Below, piece by piece: positions 45,167 through 58,700 of a stretch of 64,000 nt of DNA; the first letter of the stretch is position 1, and each line of letters opens with the position of its first letter. The notes under the pieces are model-generated. The model made no database searches. It was not told the origin of the DNA and saw nothing but the letters and a program-made list of their open reading frames with translations. The DNA comes from Azolla caroliniana (Eukaryota; Polypodiophyta). The translations under genes were made by a program, and so were the position numbers. The stretch spans positions 15,996,001 to 16,060,000 of the forward strand of contig JBHGNT010000014.1 of NCBI GenBank assembly GCA_043228905.1, in the 5' to 3' direction.

Positions 45167-46775
45167 TTTGGTATCAGAGCCTATGTACTAACGTTTCTTT
45201 TGGTTTTCTTTTTGTCTTCGCGTGGGATGGCGATTGATCGTTGTGCGGTCGCCTTCATGCAGACAAGGATTAGCGAAAGAACTTCGGTAAATTTTCCTTA
45301 ATTTTTTATCTAATTTTTCTTCTCCCTTCTATACATGTGTATACTTAATATGTAGTTTTTTTTTCATATATTCAATGATGTTGACGTGGTATTTAATTGG
45401 TTATCTTAAACGTTTACATATGTCCACGAGGTCAATACCTCGTTTGACATATAAATCATATGTGATGAGTGTCGTATGCGTACGAGGTTATTACCTCAAT
45501 TGCGTATTACGTTCACGAACATATGTTACGTTCGCGTACGAGGTCAATACCTCGCTTCGTTCGAAATGATATGCGTTGGATTTACTATGCGTAAGAGGTC
45601 AATACCTCAATTGCGAATTACGCTTAACCTTATTTTCGGATGTTTCGTGTGCGTAGAGGTATATGCCTCGATTACGTATCCCGAATACATCATTGTTGGC
45701 TATATAAAAAAAAACGATTCATTTAGTATACGCATATGTGGTCACTTATATACGTCTCTGATCGTATATATGTGATATATTGACATATGTGTATATTTTA
45801 GATTACGTGATTCATATCAAATGTTTTCCTAATTGGGGAGAGGATTTTGGTGGCCGTCCTCACATTTTTGTGAGAATGGCGTTGTCACCATCCCTTTTAT
45901 CAACAATTTTTATTGTTGCAATTCCCGTTGGTCACTTTGATCTTTCGTTACGTAACGAACCTAGTATAGCCAAAATGATGTTGAATACGTCGGGCTTGAT
46001 CCACATCAAGTAGGGTCGCTCTAATGACACACGTATCCAACATCTCCCCTCGTTACATGGATACGATGCCACCATGAGCTCGTTCTTACGAGCGCCATTC
46101 GTAATGACGTGACCATGTGATGGGCCACATGAGCCTACGAAGACACAAGGGCTCATTCGGCTTGACCATTAGGTTACACTTTGGCATATGCCATTGTACT
46201 TACGAGGCTTGAGGGTAGGTAGCGTACAACCATAGTGGGTAATAAATGAGGGAGAAATAAGGCCACTTGACCTATATGTTTCTTTTAAAAAAAACATATA
46301 GGGGCAAATGCCTCGCATATCTCGAATACGCCTCAAACATTAAACATTCAAGACGCGCAATCTACTTGGTTGGCTCAAGTGTTTAATGTATTTGTCCTCG
46401 AGGTCTCGAGTTCAAATATGACCAACACCATACAACATCGTTGATACATATGACTATAATACATGTTTAGACTTTAGGTCTAAGTGCACTTCGGGGTCCT
46501 CGTAATAGGACTTAAAGAGCCGAAACCACATATGTGGGCACAGAAACATAGTTATTGTTAACATTTTTTTCGTGTATAAACTATTCATGACGCGAACATA
46601 CATGGTTGAGCCTCGGGGAGCCGCCATGAAAAAAATCGATATAGAGATCAGGGAAAGGCATTCATTTGTCACCCCCATGGTTTTTAAAACACCTCTGTGT
46701 TACCATAGTAACCTGATCTTGAACCTCATCTCATACGTCTAGAGGGGTATTGACGTGAGATCATGATATCGATTA
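45167..46775 (+). other. B2 5' leader: PBS and palindrome array
   Basis: After the PBS come five 14-bp palindromes: GAGGTCAATACCTC at 45428, 45540 and 45595, GAGGTTATTACCTC at 45484 and GAGGTATATGCCTC at 45656, spaced 56, 56, 55 and 61 bp. The flanks (ATGCGTACGAGG...CCTCAATTGCGTA) partly extend the stems. A tRNA-like stretch follows at about 46366-46417 (TTGGTTGGCTCAAGTG ... CGAGTTCAAAT). There is no long sense frame. Confidence 0.88.
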
Positions 46776-48599
46776 ATGTTTGCCCATGATATGTTTACAC
46801 CACGACAAGATGTTATGACTATTTGTCTGACCTTATCTTATTTCTTTGCCAGAAATAATCATTCAATGGCTCAGAATAACGACCCGATGCCCTCCGCTCA
46901 AGCGGAAAGACCTCAAGGAAATCCTCCTGGGACAATGTCCATTGAGGCGTATATTTTACAAGTACAACATTTCCTTAGTTCAACCGCGCAGCAGTTGACC
47001 GAATTTCGGCAATCTCAAAGTGCTCTCGAGGCACGAGTCATTAGTCTCCAAAATGAGATTAATAGACCTGATGAGCGTCAGGGTGAACCATCATTTGTCG
47101 TAAAGCCATTTACGGGAGATAAAAAGGAAAGAACCGAAGAAGCAATCTGCACGTGGCTGGGCCGATGGGAGTCTCATTTTGAGCTCTATCCCACGCCAGA
47201 TAGTACGAAGATTGCATATGTCGGCCGAGAACTAGGGGGTAAGGCCGCCGCTTGGTGGCGTGGGCTCCGAACTTTGGGGAGATTGCCCGAGACCTTGACA
47301 GACTTTGTCACAGTTTTCAAGGGTCAATTTCTACAACCTCCCTCTCGAACCGAGGCAGCACAAGCTTTAATGAACCTCTCTAGCAGGAAGTTTTCCTCGC
47401 TAGAAGATTATGTCCACCATGCTAGAACCCAAATCCAAAAATCGGGTCTAGAAGGGGACAGTTGGTTAATAGCTTGTTTTGTCAATGGCATCCCCAATTC
47501 GGACTATCACTGGATAGTGCACGATAAGGATCCAAAATCCTTCGAAGAGGCCGTTGAGATAGTTCTTCGCTATCAACGCACTTCGAAGAAGGACCATAAC
47601 AAACCCAACGAAGCGCCCGGGACTAAGCAGTCGCAATTCGTTGGGAAACGCAAGACACCCAACGAATTCATGGATCGCGATTATAAGCGACAACATCCTT
47701 TTTGCGTATTCTGCAAAAAGAAGGGTCATACAAAAGAGCAATGTCGTAAGCTCCAACGAAAAGAGCACGACGCCAAACCTAAAGCTACAGATCATAAAGG
47801 TCAGATTCCTAATGTCCTTCAGGTCTATACACATCATTTGAGTAATTGTCAATGTTCTTTCCCTCATTATGTATTGGGTCCCAATGATTTACTACGTGCA
47901 AACGGGTATATCAATGGATCTCCCGTACAATTTTTATTTGATTCGGGAAGCTCACACAATTTTGTGAATGATCGTTTGGTACAGATATGGGGAATCCAAC
48001 CCACCGTAAGTGATCACACCTACACGGTGCACTTGGCTGATGGAAGAGTACAACACATCAACGGGGCGATTCATTCTTTAGGAATTTCTATTGATACCTA
48101 TATAGAGGAAGTAGACTTCCATGTAATGAATCTTAGTACCACCGATGTAATACTGGGTTATCCCTGGTTTTATAATAAAAGCTCTTCTTTATTTATTGAT
48201 TGGGTTCGCCATTCCATTTCTTTTGTACTCAACGATTGTACGCATTTTATTCAATGTGTAACAAAACAATCCCTCTCGATTGTTTCCTCGTGTCCATCAA
48301 TATCCGAGTTGTCTTGTTCTACGTTATTTTATTGTGTACTTGATCCGGACATTCACGTTTACAATATCGATAATGTCTCGGGTCAATTAACATATTTTGA
48401 ACAAAAACAACTTGATGAAATCGTAAACGATTTCCGTGATGTTTTTCCGAGTGAACTACCCGATGGTTTACCTCCTAAACGTAATATAGACCATCGTATA
48501 GATATTGTACCTGGCATTGCACCCATTAGTATACCTCCGTATCGCCTAAGTCGATCTGAAGAGGATGAGGTAGCTAAGCAACTTAAGGACTATTTATGA
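46776..48599 (+). pseudogene. B2 gag, protease and RT start, ended by TGA
   Basis: Same protein as B1 up to codon 607. The zinc knuckle is intact here ([14 protein letters not shown], 47703-47744) and the protease is intact ([10 protein letters not shown]). It ends at TGA 48597-48599 in the N-terminal part of RT, where B1 has CGA. The likely start is 46866. Confidence 0.95.
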
Positions 48600-51299
48600 A
48601 TGGGTTATATACGTTATAGTAAATCTCCATGGGGTGCACCAGTTCTCTTGGTTAAAAAGAAAGAGGGCACATGGCGTATGTGTATTAATTACCGACGCTT
48701 GAATAAAGTGACGATCAAGAATTCGTACCCATTGCCCCGGGCTGACGATCTAATTGACCGTCTCCAGGGAGCTCGGTATTTTACGAAACTTGATCTCCGT
48801 ACTGGCTACCATCAAATACGAATAAGTGAGGACGATGTTCCTAAAACAGCATTTCGTACGCGCTACGGCCATTATGAGTTTTTGGTTATGCCTTTTGGTT
48901 TGACCAATGCTCCGGCTACATTTCAACAAGAAATGAATGACATTTTCCGAGAACAACTTGGAAAATTTGTCGTTATCTTCTTAGATGATATTTTAGTTTA
49001 TAGCCGTACATTACAAGAACATGCTAGACATGTCCGCTTTGTTTTACAAATATTGCGTGACAAACAATTTTACGCGAAGATCTCAAAATGTGAGTTCTTC
49101 AAGAAATCAATTACTTATCTTGGACATCTCATAACCGAACGAGGAGTTGAAATTGATCCTTCTCGCATCGAGAAAATCAAACTTTGGCCCACTCTTCGGA
49201 ATATTCGAGAAGTTCGATCATTCCTTGGTTTTGTCGGATTTTTGCGAAAATCTCTTCGTAATTACTCACAATTGACGACGCCGTTTACTGATCTTCTAAA
49301 AGGTCAAACGCGTAAGTCTACAAAACCTATTGTGTGGAATGCTACACTAGACCTCGCCTTTAAGGAACTCAAGGACTTGGTATGCAAGGCTCCTTCACTT
49401 CTTTTACCCGATCCTTCAAAACCTTTTGAGGTTGAAACCGACGCAAGCGATTATGCTATAGGTGCTGTCTTGTATCAAGATGGTAAACCAATAGCATTCG
49501 AGAGTAAGAAACTTGATTCTGCTAAATGTCGGTATACCGTTCAAGAAAAGGAATTATTTGCGGTTATACATGCGCTCAAAACATGGCGCCATTATCTTTA
49601 TGGAAATCGCTTTGTGGTAACTACGGACCACGAGTCCTTGAAATATTTTTGTGACCAACAAGACCTGAAAGGTCGTAAGGCACGATGGGCTGATCTCATC
49701 CAGGACTTTGATTTTTCCATACGATATCGTAAAGGTTCCATGAATACTGTCGCTGATGCACTAAGTCGCATCCGTGAAGTTAACATGCTTAGCTTCACTG
49801 AAATAACATCAGATCTTTATGATCACCTTCGAGGAAAGTATCCTGATGACAATTATTTTGCAAAATACTGGGCAAGAGTCGAGTCTGGAACAGACACCAC
49901 CACACCCTCGAAGGAATACTTCCACATTGCTAACGGTCTGCTCTACCGTAATGGGAAGGTTTGTGTTCCAGATTTACCTGAGGTCAAAAAGAGAATTCTT
50001 TTTGAATGCCATGATGCACCCTCAGCAGGGCACCCTGGAATACATCGTACACTCGTTCTCATCTCCACTCAATTTTATTGGCCTAAGATGCGTCCTGACA
50101 TACATAGCTATGTGACTAAATGTCACCAATGTCAGGTTAACAAAGCCGAGCGACTTAAAGCCGCAGGACTTTTACATCCCTTGGACATTCCCAATAATAA
50201 GTGGGAAAGTATATCCATGGATTTTATTGTTAGCCTTCCTCGCACCCAAAAAGGTCATGATGCCATATGGGTTGTGGTTGACAGACTAACTAAAATGGCC
50301 AGATTTATTGCTACTAAAACCACGGTAACAGCTCCTGAATTGGCTTACCAATTCGTTGATGAGTTATTTCGTTTTTACGGGTTACCGATGGATATCGTGA
50401 GTGACCGAGATCCGAAGTTTACTAGTGACTTCTGGACGCAAGTCTTTAAGAAGTTAGAAACTACGTTGAGCATGAGCTCCACGGATCATCCTCAATCCGA
50501 TGGACAGACAGAACGAGTAAATCAAATTATTGAGGACATGCTTCGAGCATATGTTGGTGCAAAACCAACAAAATGGGAACGTTACCTCCCAATTTTGGAG
50601 TTTGCTTATAACAGCTCCAAGCATACGTCGACGGGATATAGTCCTTTTATGTTGATGTGTGGATTTCAGCCACGAGCCCCGATTGATGTTAATATACATC
50701 ATGATGAGTTGCGAAGTACGCAAAACTTTCTTCGGGATATGCAAGATATGTTGCATATTGCACGGGATAATATAAAAACAGCTCAAGATAGAGCGCGTTT
50801 TTATGCCGATCATCACAGGCAACCTCGTGTATTCAGCCCTGGACAGAAGGTATTTTTACGTGTACCTCACAATTCTAAGACATTGTCTACGGGTAAGTGC
50901 GCTAAGTTAGCCCCACGGTTTTGTGGACCTTTTACAGTCCTCAAACGCATTGGATCATCAGCCTATTGTCTCGCTCTTCCCGATGGTGTTGGAATCCATC
51001 CAGTCTTTCATGTAAGTCGTCTAAAAGAACTTCTAGGTTCTGGCGACAATACAGTTACAACTGAAACTCTGGTTACTTCTGAAGATTTATCTTCTAAACC
51101 ACATGTACCAGAAAGAATTCTCGATGTTAAAACAAAAAAATTACGTGCTAAGGAAATCCGAGAATTTAAAATAAAATGGATGGATAAATCAATCAAAGAT
51201 GCCACATGGGAACGCGAAACGACTCTAAGAACTAACTTCCCTAACTTTCCATTGCAAGAGTGCAATGTTTTAAAGAGGGGGAGTATGTTACGGGCATGA
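48600..51299 (+). pseudogene. B2 RT, RNase H, integrase (after the stop)
   Basis: Same frame, 899 codons directly after the [93 protein letters not shown], the weak chromodomain, and a stop inside the 3' LTR (51297-51299). Only the single nonsense codon separates it from gag. Confidence 0.95.
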
Positions 51300-51750
51300 C
51301 CATATAATATCCCGTGGTGAGAATTGTCGTAGTATTCTATACACGTGGATAAGTGTGAGGGTTAAACAAAGAGTCTAAAGAAGGGGAGGATTACTTTTAA
51401 TCCTCGGGATTGAGACAACCCATGAGGCCAAGTGTGAACATGGCTGGGGGCCTTGAGAATTACTATAAATAAGAGGCCTAGCTACCCTCATTGGGGCATG
51501 CATTGACTACGTCGAGACTCTGTCCGTGAGTGGAACGACTCTTGTAGCAAGCGCGCTATCGTCCAGGTACGACTCGACGCCAAGGCGGTGGTATGGGACG
51601 CCGATCGAGGCTCGAGTCCGTCTCGATCCCTTCGCTCGGGGGTGGTCGGGTGGATCGGCACCCTTCTTTCTCTCTTTTCTCTCTATTCTTTCTAGATCTA
51701 TCATTGATATATCCTTATTTTATGCTTACTTTAGTACCTAATCTCTAATA
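51286..51750 (+). repeat. 3' LTR of B2
   Basis: 465 bp, no difference seen from the 5' LTR. Confidence 0.97.
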
Positions 51751-52191
51751 GGCCACATTTAACATACCTGTCCACCAAAGCATTCCCAAGTTCAATATTG
51801 TCTTCCAACAGTCTCACGATTTCATTGTGAATTTCTATGCCCTTATCAACTACCACTACACTGCCACGGTCCTTTAGCAAACTTACAAGGGTGTTTGCAT
51901 CCGGAAGTAGTCCAATTACTGCAGTAGCATCTTCAAAAATGCCACATTTATGCCACATTTAGCACATGCATCAACTAGAATAGCCACAAGACACAAATCT
52001 GAATCAAACTCCCTTTCAATGATGTCATTATGGATTTCTTGCCCTCTTCTCATACTTTTAGGCTTATCCATGCCTTCAAAGTAAAAATATAGGTCACAAA
52101 AATTCGCATAGTCCCTTTCAACTACTCTTAGACTGCTATAGACATATGTTTGTCCCTGAGCATAAGAAATAATAGTTATACATTGACACAT
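51751..52191 (-). pseudogene. PPR protein pseudogene, upstream segment
   Basis: Minus strand: GQEIHNDIIEREFDSDLCLV then LVDACAKCG, a frame change, then GIEIHNEIVRL and NALVDRYVKCG. Both are the classic PLS-class PPR repeat ending in KCG. There is no start codon or full repeat series. B2 split the last repeat at GGCCA. Plant PPR proteins of this class act in organelle RNA editing; this copy is dead. Confidence 0.8.
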
Positions 52192-52365
52192 GCCTCATGT
52201 TGGTGGAGGAAATAACCAGAGTGATGGCTGATACCTCCAACGTATACCACCATTAACCATGCAGAATACCTTCATCCTTTCCCATCTCTTCTTAAAAACC
52301 CACAACATTCCATTGAATTCGCTGAAATATCCTTCGACATCTACTAGTCCACAAAACCCATATAA

Positions 52366-52875
52366 TTATTGAACTAATCGTCTCCCAAACCACGCCATTT
52401 TGGACTGAATTAATAGGCATGTATGATGACACTTCCTCAACATATCAACCTCTTGTATATATGCAAAGTTAACATTTTCTTTTTCATAATCTTGTACCTC
52501 ACCCTTAATATTAGCCCACATAACTGCCCCCCATTTATATATTCTAGAGCCATAAACCTCATGCAAGAGACGTAAAAATATTTTCCAAACCAATTTGGCA
52601 GCCATACATGACCAAAATAGGTGATGAAGAGACTCCACTTCTAAACCACAAAAATCACACATCTTATCCACTTCTTTACAATGCATCCAAGCCCTAACAG
52701 GAACCGCATAATTAACCATCAACCATCTAAATAGAATAATCTTCTTTGGAATTTGCATAGCCCATAGCCATTTCCAAAATGTTGTCATGTAAGTAGGATC
52801 CACATTATAAGTCAACCATTTTATTGTTGTTGTCGGCCAATGGGGTACTCTACGTCTTATCATCTCCCTTCCCAA
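52366..52875 (-). pseudogene. LINE/L1-type zf-RVT domain fragment
   Basis: 169 open codons with WKWLWAMQIPKKIILFRWLM, then CDFCGLEVESLHHLFWSC and AAKLVWKIF. This is the zinc-binding domain after plant L1-type RT (CxxC..H....C). It belongs to a different LINE lineage from the pieces at 14-16 and 63.6 kb. Confidence 0.85.
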
Positions 52876-53199
52876 TCGAATGGAATACTGAAAAAACGGA
52901 ATTGGCCTAACATCCTACCCAGAATATGATGTAGGCAACCACTTCCATTCTCCTGGGTCCCAATCCAGTTCACATTATTATAGGCAAACTCTACCATGGG
53001 GAGCAACCAAATAATCTTGTTGATGGGAGATCAAACAACATAAATATTGTCCAAGGTTTGATTAGTTCATTAAGTTTAACCATTGCTTTCTAGGTGATGC
53101 CAGAGGATAATGATTTATGGATTTGCAAGAGTTCCAAAAATGTTTCCGAAAACTCAGAGGAATTGTAGACCTTGATAACTAATAATAATATCTAGACTA

Positions 53200-55700
53200 T
53201 GAAGGAGAAATTATTCTCGAAGTAGAAATGAGGTTGTAGCTTCATTCATAACAATTGGTGAATATAGAATAAAATATATCATTTTCGAGAACGATCAACA
53301 ACCACAAGAATGGAATCATAGTTATGAAATCGTGGAAGTTCAAGGATGAAGTCAATGGAGATGTTTTTGTATGGTCTCTTAGGTATTTGAAAGGGATGAA
53401 CTAACCCATGTAGCTAATGTCGAGGGGTTTTTCACTTGAGAACTACTATCACATGAATTGATGAAGGCTTGAATGGATTTCTAGAGGGAAGAACACCAAT
53501 CGTTTCTACTTATGAGCTCGGTTGTTTGAGTGAATCCAAAATGTCCAACCACAAGAGAATTGTGGAAAACTTGAAGAATTTCTTGATGGCGTGGTCCATC
53601 AGGAATATATAATGAATTGTGCACCCATCATGCACTTGAAAAGAATCATAATCATGTATAGTTAAGGTGGATGATGGTATGGAGGAATCCAAATGCTTAG
53701 TAGCTCTTGTGCTGATGTATCTATATCCAATTAGCCATAGATTGTGCTTATAAAATATGTGTCTTGAGATGTTGAAAGGATGTGTCTTCATTGTTCTAGT
53801 TTTCGAAGAACATGGAAGAAATGGCATTGGTGCTCTAGTAAGGTATTTGAGTACATTCACATATCATCTAAATATATGGTTACAAAAACATCAAAAAATT
53901 CTTAGAAAACATCATTTGCCACGAGTTGAAAGGTTGATGGAGCATTGGTAAGACAAACAACATGATTGTATATTCAAAATTACCATACCAAGTGTGGAAA
54001 GAAATTTTCCATTCATCTCTTTCTTGAATACAAATGAGAGTGTATGCCACATGAAGACCTATCTTAGTAAATCATTTGGAAGCATTTTAACATCTCTAGG
54101 AGTGGTAGAGGACATTAACATAGAATGATGACTTTGTTGAGGCCTTGGATAATCAACCACCAATTGTAAAGTATTATCTTTTTTCTTGACAAAGAAGATG
54201 GGTGCACTTATTGGTGAACGAGAATGTCCAATGAATACAGAGACTCAATTTTCTTCTATGTAAACGTGAAGTGCTTCGAGATCTGTAGGTGATAAAACAT
54301 AAATGGGCCCAAATGGAGGTGCAGTACATTGTTGTAGCTCTATTGAGCAATCATAGCTCGATGTTCTGGTGGTCATGTGGCCTTGACCTTGTCAAATACA
54401 TCAACAAACTCTTGATATTTCTTTAGTACATTTGGCATTGGTTTCGCATAGTGGAATGAACGGGATAAACTTGAATAACGAAGATTATTTGAGCATCATC
54501 TTTACCGGATTGTATGAAGTTATGTAATGATAATATTGAGACTTGTAGTGGAGTCAGGGAACACGCCTTGTAAATAGAGGAAGAAGTAGATTCTTTATTG
54601 TCTTGAGATAGCAAGAGAGGATTGACATATGAAAGCTTACAAACGGTTGAACTAGAATAAGGAATAATATCAATAACTTGAGAATGCTTGACATGATTTG
54701 GGGACACATGAGAAGAAACATGGACAAAAGAAACAAGACTAGGTTCTTGATTTCAAGAGACATGATCAAGAGATATAAAACTGGAAAATAAGAAAGATTG
54801 AGAAGACCAATCAATATATGCATTCCATAATTCAACCTAGGGTAACCTCAAGATGATTGGTACATGAGGGCTAGAAATTAGTCAAAACGATATTACGCAT
54901 GGAGTCCCTTTGATTTTTACTTCCAAAGGTAGTGTACAATATGTTACAACACTTGAGGAGGGTTCACATACCTCCACAACTAGCATGTGTTGTAAGGCCA
55001 TAATTGGAATTTGAGAAAATCGAGAAAACTCACAATCCATGAAACATGTGTTTGCTCCAATGTCAAGTCGTCCTCATGTAGAGCATTTCATTTCTTGAAA
55101 CCATAATTGTATTAGCAAGACTATGGTCTTACTTAACTAATTGTATGGAATGAAACCACCAGACAAAGTACTTGATGGCCAATTGATGAGAGACGCCTAC
55201 TCAAACCAACCATCCTTGTGTCCAAACTTTGTGGGACACCACTTTTTGCCTTGTGTGGTTGTTTCATTTCTTAAGGGAGGGGGCCGTTATTAGAGTGATC
55301 CACTTTCATGGGCACTAGCCCATCACCATTTGTCTGTGATTGTGTACATGAGGGAGAGACTAGAGTCAATGGAAAGAATTGTATTCATGACTTTAACGCT
55401 CGTGCATTCGTTTAAAAAAGCAATTGTCACATCGAACTACAAGCTCGATCATATCTTCTAAGAAATGTGGATCTAACATTATGAGCAATAGATCTTGGGC
55501 ATTGTCACACAATCCATGGCGAAAACAATCTCATAGAGCCATATCATTCCAATTGGTGTTCATTGTTGTCCAACGAAATTATGAGGCATACTTCGATGCT
55601 AGGTGAAAACCATTTTCATATTTCTAATCCTAGTTACTACAGTTCTTTGACTATCACTTGAATCCCCAAAACATGACTTAAACTATGCAATAAAAGCTTC
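53200..55700 (-). pseudogene. Ty3/gypsy element G, heavily decayed pol (and gag)
   Basis: In minus order: a protease-like stretch (ANTCFMDCEFSR..) at about 55090-54840; a spacer; RT start (YIEEN..., HSRSPISAPIFFVKKKDNTL) at about 54300-54150; WYGNFEYTI and a YLDDM-like box near 53850; then integrase pieces (DFILELPRFHNYDSILVVVD) near 53350-53280. The RT thumb and RNase H are mostly gone. Stops and frame changes are everywhere. The residues resemble element C more than B. LTRs were not found. Confidence 0.7.
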
Positions 55701-58700
55701 AAAATCATGAATCTCAAGAGCATCCTTTTCTAAGATTGGATAAAACCATTCGATGCAAAACTAGTTAATAATGTTGTAATAGGACCTACACACGGTTCTT
55801 CAATAGGATATGCAGATGGATGTAATTGAAGGACTAGACATATATAATCTAGAAATTCACATAAATTAGATTGATTGTTGTCAAATGATGCAGGTAATTT
55901 AACCTTAGAACTTCATGGGGTTATTGAGAAGTGGAATCTTCCCTGGTTGACTATTCTCGGATTGTAGCTTGACGACCATCTACCAAATCCGTGCAATTTG
56001 TTGCCTCAATAATTTAGAATATCACGACTAGATATGCTTTCCTCCATAATGTTTGAGCTTTTTATGTACCTAGATAAATAGTACATTAAACATAAGTTGG
56101 ATTCCAGTTCAATTTGTCATGGACCAATCTGAGAATCAAAAACAAAGATATACACGAGAAGGCCCACAATTGGTGTTGAACTAGAATGGTTCAACAAGAG
56201 TATGAGGCTTGCCTATATCTCTCCACTCAACCCAAGTGTTGAACATTCACATGTAGTAAGTTGACACATAGCTTCTCGACTAGTCATGTGTGTGTGTGTG
56301 TGTGCGCGCGCGCGTGTTCCGCCTTAAGACACAAGTTTGAGTGTGATTTGCATGTGGAATAACGATCACACTAACATTACATCATCCATGTTTGCACTCA
56401 GGCTTTGGACAAAAAAGGATCCATTGTTGTTAATTTACCAATTTTGGAGACATTCATGTTTACATAAATGGGATTAGGTATATACGTGGTATGAATGTAA
56501 CATATTTCTCTAAATTGATATTATGTTTCTAGAATATTGAGAGTACATGTGTAATGCTTTATTGATTGTTGCCACACAATGTATGACATTTCAATTTGCA
56601 ATGGCAATTATATTCATAGATGGTGTATGCCTTTGAAGGTAGTCATATTAAATTAACACATTTCATCCGGCATTTTCAATGGAATCCCTCATAATATCTT
56701 ATTTTGATAATGATAAGGTGAACCTCCAAACATTATTATGCGGAAGATATTTATCTAGACGAGCCAAGGGAAACAGGAAATCACATAATTGCATAAGATA
56801 ATAATGGAAACAACTAAGAGACGTCAGTGGAACAATGTGAACATGATTGGAGAATGTGCGTTCATTTTCGCATCACTTTGTATTCATGAGTCATAAAGGT
56901 GATCGTAGCCTCTTTATATCCATTTGACTAGAATTCAAAATATACTTTTCTTGAGAATTCCGTAATGCTCCTATTTCCGTAGGACTTTGTGTGTGCCATA
57001 TGGTCATAATCCTAATGTACTTTGATGTCATTCTAGATCAATAAATGAATTATTCCTCTTGATAATATACTTTGCATCTATTGAATTATTACTCGTATCG
57101 TGATAAAATATGCGAGTTTTCTTTGGTTTATACCTTGATTCCTTATGGATGCCACTTTGGGTATACGAAGACAATTCATCAATGTATACATGGTGGAATT
57201 TTTTAGAATTATATGAGAGGAATTCTTGGCGAGCACGTTGGTTTGTTTGACAAGGGAATTTTTTAGTGTCACCCAAAAACATGAGTTTTTAAATTTCTTA
57301 ACATTCCATAGTTTTACTCGATCTATCATATCATGTCATTTTCTTCACTATTACCACACATGAGTATATTAAAGCGAGGGCACATTCACCTTAAGATTAG
57401 ATGAAGGTTCATACTCGGTTTTGGGGAGGAGCTAGATTAATTGCCCACCGTAAAAGGGTGGTTTTCACTTTATTACAACTCTTCTTTATTTTCATTTGAC
57501 AAGGTTACAATTTTCATGAATGATTTGCATGTCTTGAGATGTGGACTAGTTGAGTGCTTTGATGTTATCACTTCATATGAGTAGGAAGACATTCTTTGGC
57601 ATATTCTCTTTGATAAAGAAAGGTGCAATATATTTGTAGACTTTTGAGATTTGAAGAATTTAGCTTATAGTTCATCTCTTGATTGGAACACAAAGGCAAA
57701 GTCGTAAGGTTGTAGTATGTTTTAAGATTGTTGTTTAAGAGGTTGTTATCATTTATATGCGAAAATCAACAATCTAAATGCTCAATTTTGAAATCTTCGT
57801 CACCCATCCATGAAATATCAAAGTTAGCATTACGACTACAGTGATTTACTTAATTTCTTATAATGCAACTAGCAATTCTCTACTTTTTGCGTTACTTTTT
57901 CATGAGCTAGTGCATATGGCAAGAAAACCTTTGTTTCGAGTTTTGTGGCCAATCTTCCATTAAGTTTTCTAGTGACCCAATTCCATAGAAGTTGATCTCT
58001 CGTATGAATCACAAAAGATGGTGTCAAAATCTATCCACTTCATTCTAAGAGCAAAGAAAGTGGCAACATCAACATTATGCCAAGTCAAGTTAAACCTTGA
58101 ATCAAGATACGTTGAGAGGATCTCTACAAGTGTTTTTGTGGTTCAATGTTTCACCCCAACTACATTTATTCACCGATAGAGTCTTCCTTCCACATGACTA
58201 TTGTTAGGTGGGTTTGAACTATCATCTATCCTGATGTTGATGATGTGGGTAGGTACGAGTGGTAAGCCATTTCTAAGCATATTATAGTCTTTACATTGCC
58301 TTATCTCACACGTGTCTTCTCCCATTGGTTTTCTTATCTCTTGCAACTACGACAACCATTTAACAGTAAGTACGAAGAATTTATTGAAAAATCTTGAGAA
58401 GTGATGGCAAAATGTATGTCTATTCTCACCTCGAGGTCTACTTCACATAAAATAAATAGCTACATGGGTGGAAAAACCTTGAACTTTTTTAGGAGAAGTC
58501 AAAATGGCAAAGCATGCATGTACTACCCCTCAGAGTATTTGCCATATGTGAAGAAAGGCGCACCTCTTGCTTGGGCACTCAATGATGAAAGCATAATTTG
58601 AAATGCATGGCTTATTTGTTCAAGAATTTACAAACAATTATTTGAATGGCACAAGATGAAGAGGAGGTTTTGAGACTAGAAAAGACTGCCTTTTGTCCAA

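Larger units (their letters stand above)
44702..51750 (+). mobile_element. Ty3/gypsy element B2 (7049 bp, very recent)
   Basis: LTRs of 465 bp at 44702-45166 and 51286-51750 look identical base for base. A perfect 5-bp duplication GGCCA flanks it (44697-44701 and 51751-51755). PBS TGGTATCAGAGC at 45169-45180; purine tract AAAGAGGGGGAGT next to the 3' LTR. Same family and layout as B1, opposite orientation. Inserted into a PPR pseudogene. Confidence 0.98.

Noticed and set aside
46454-46678. 74-codon antisense frame kept in both B copies (also 38862-39086)
   Set aside because: Both copies are almost identical overall, so conservation says nothing; no known protein resembles it.
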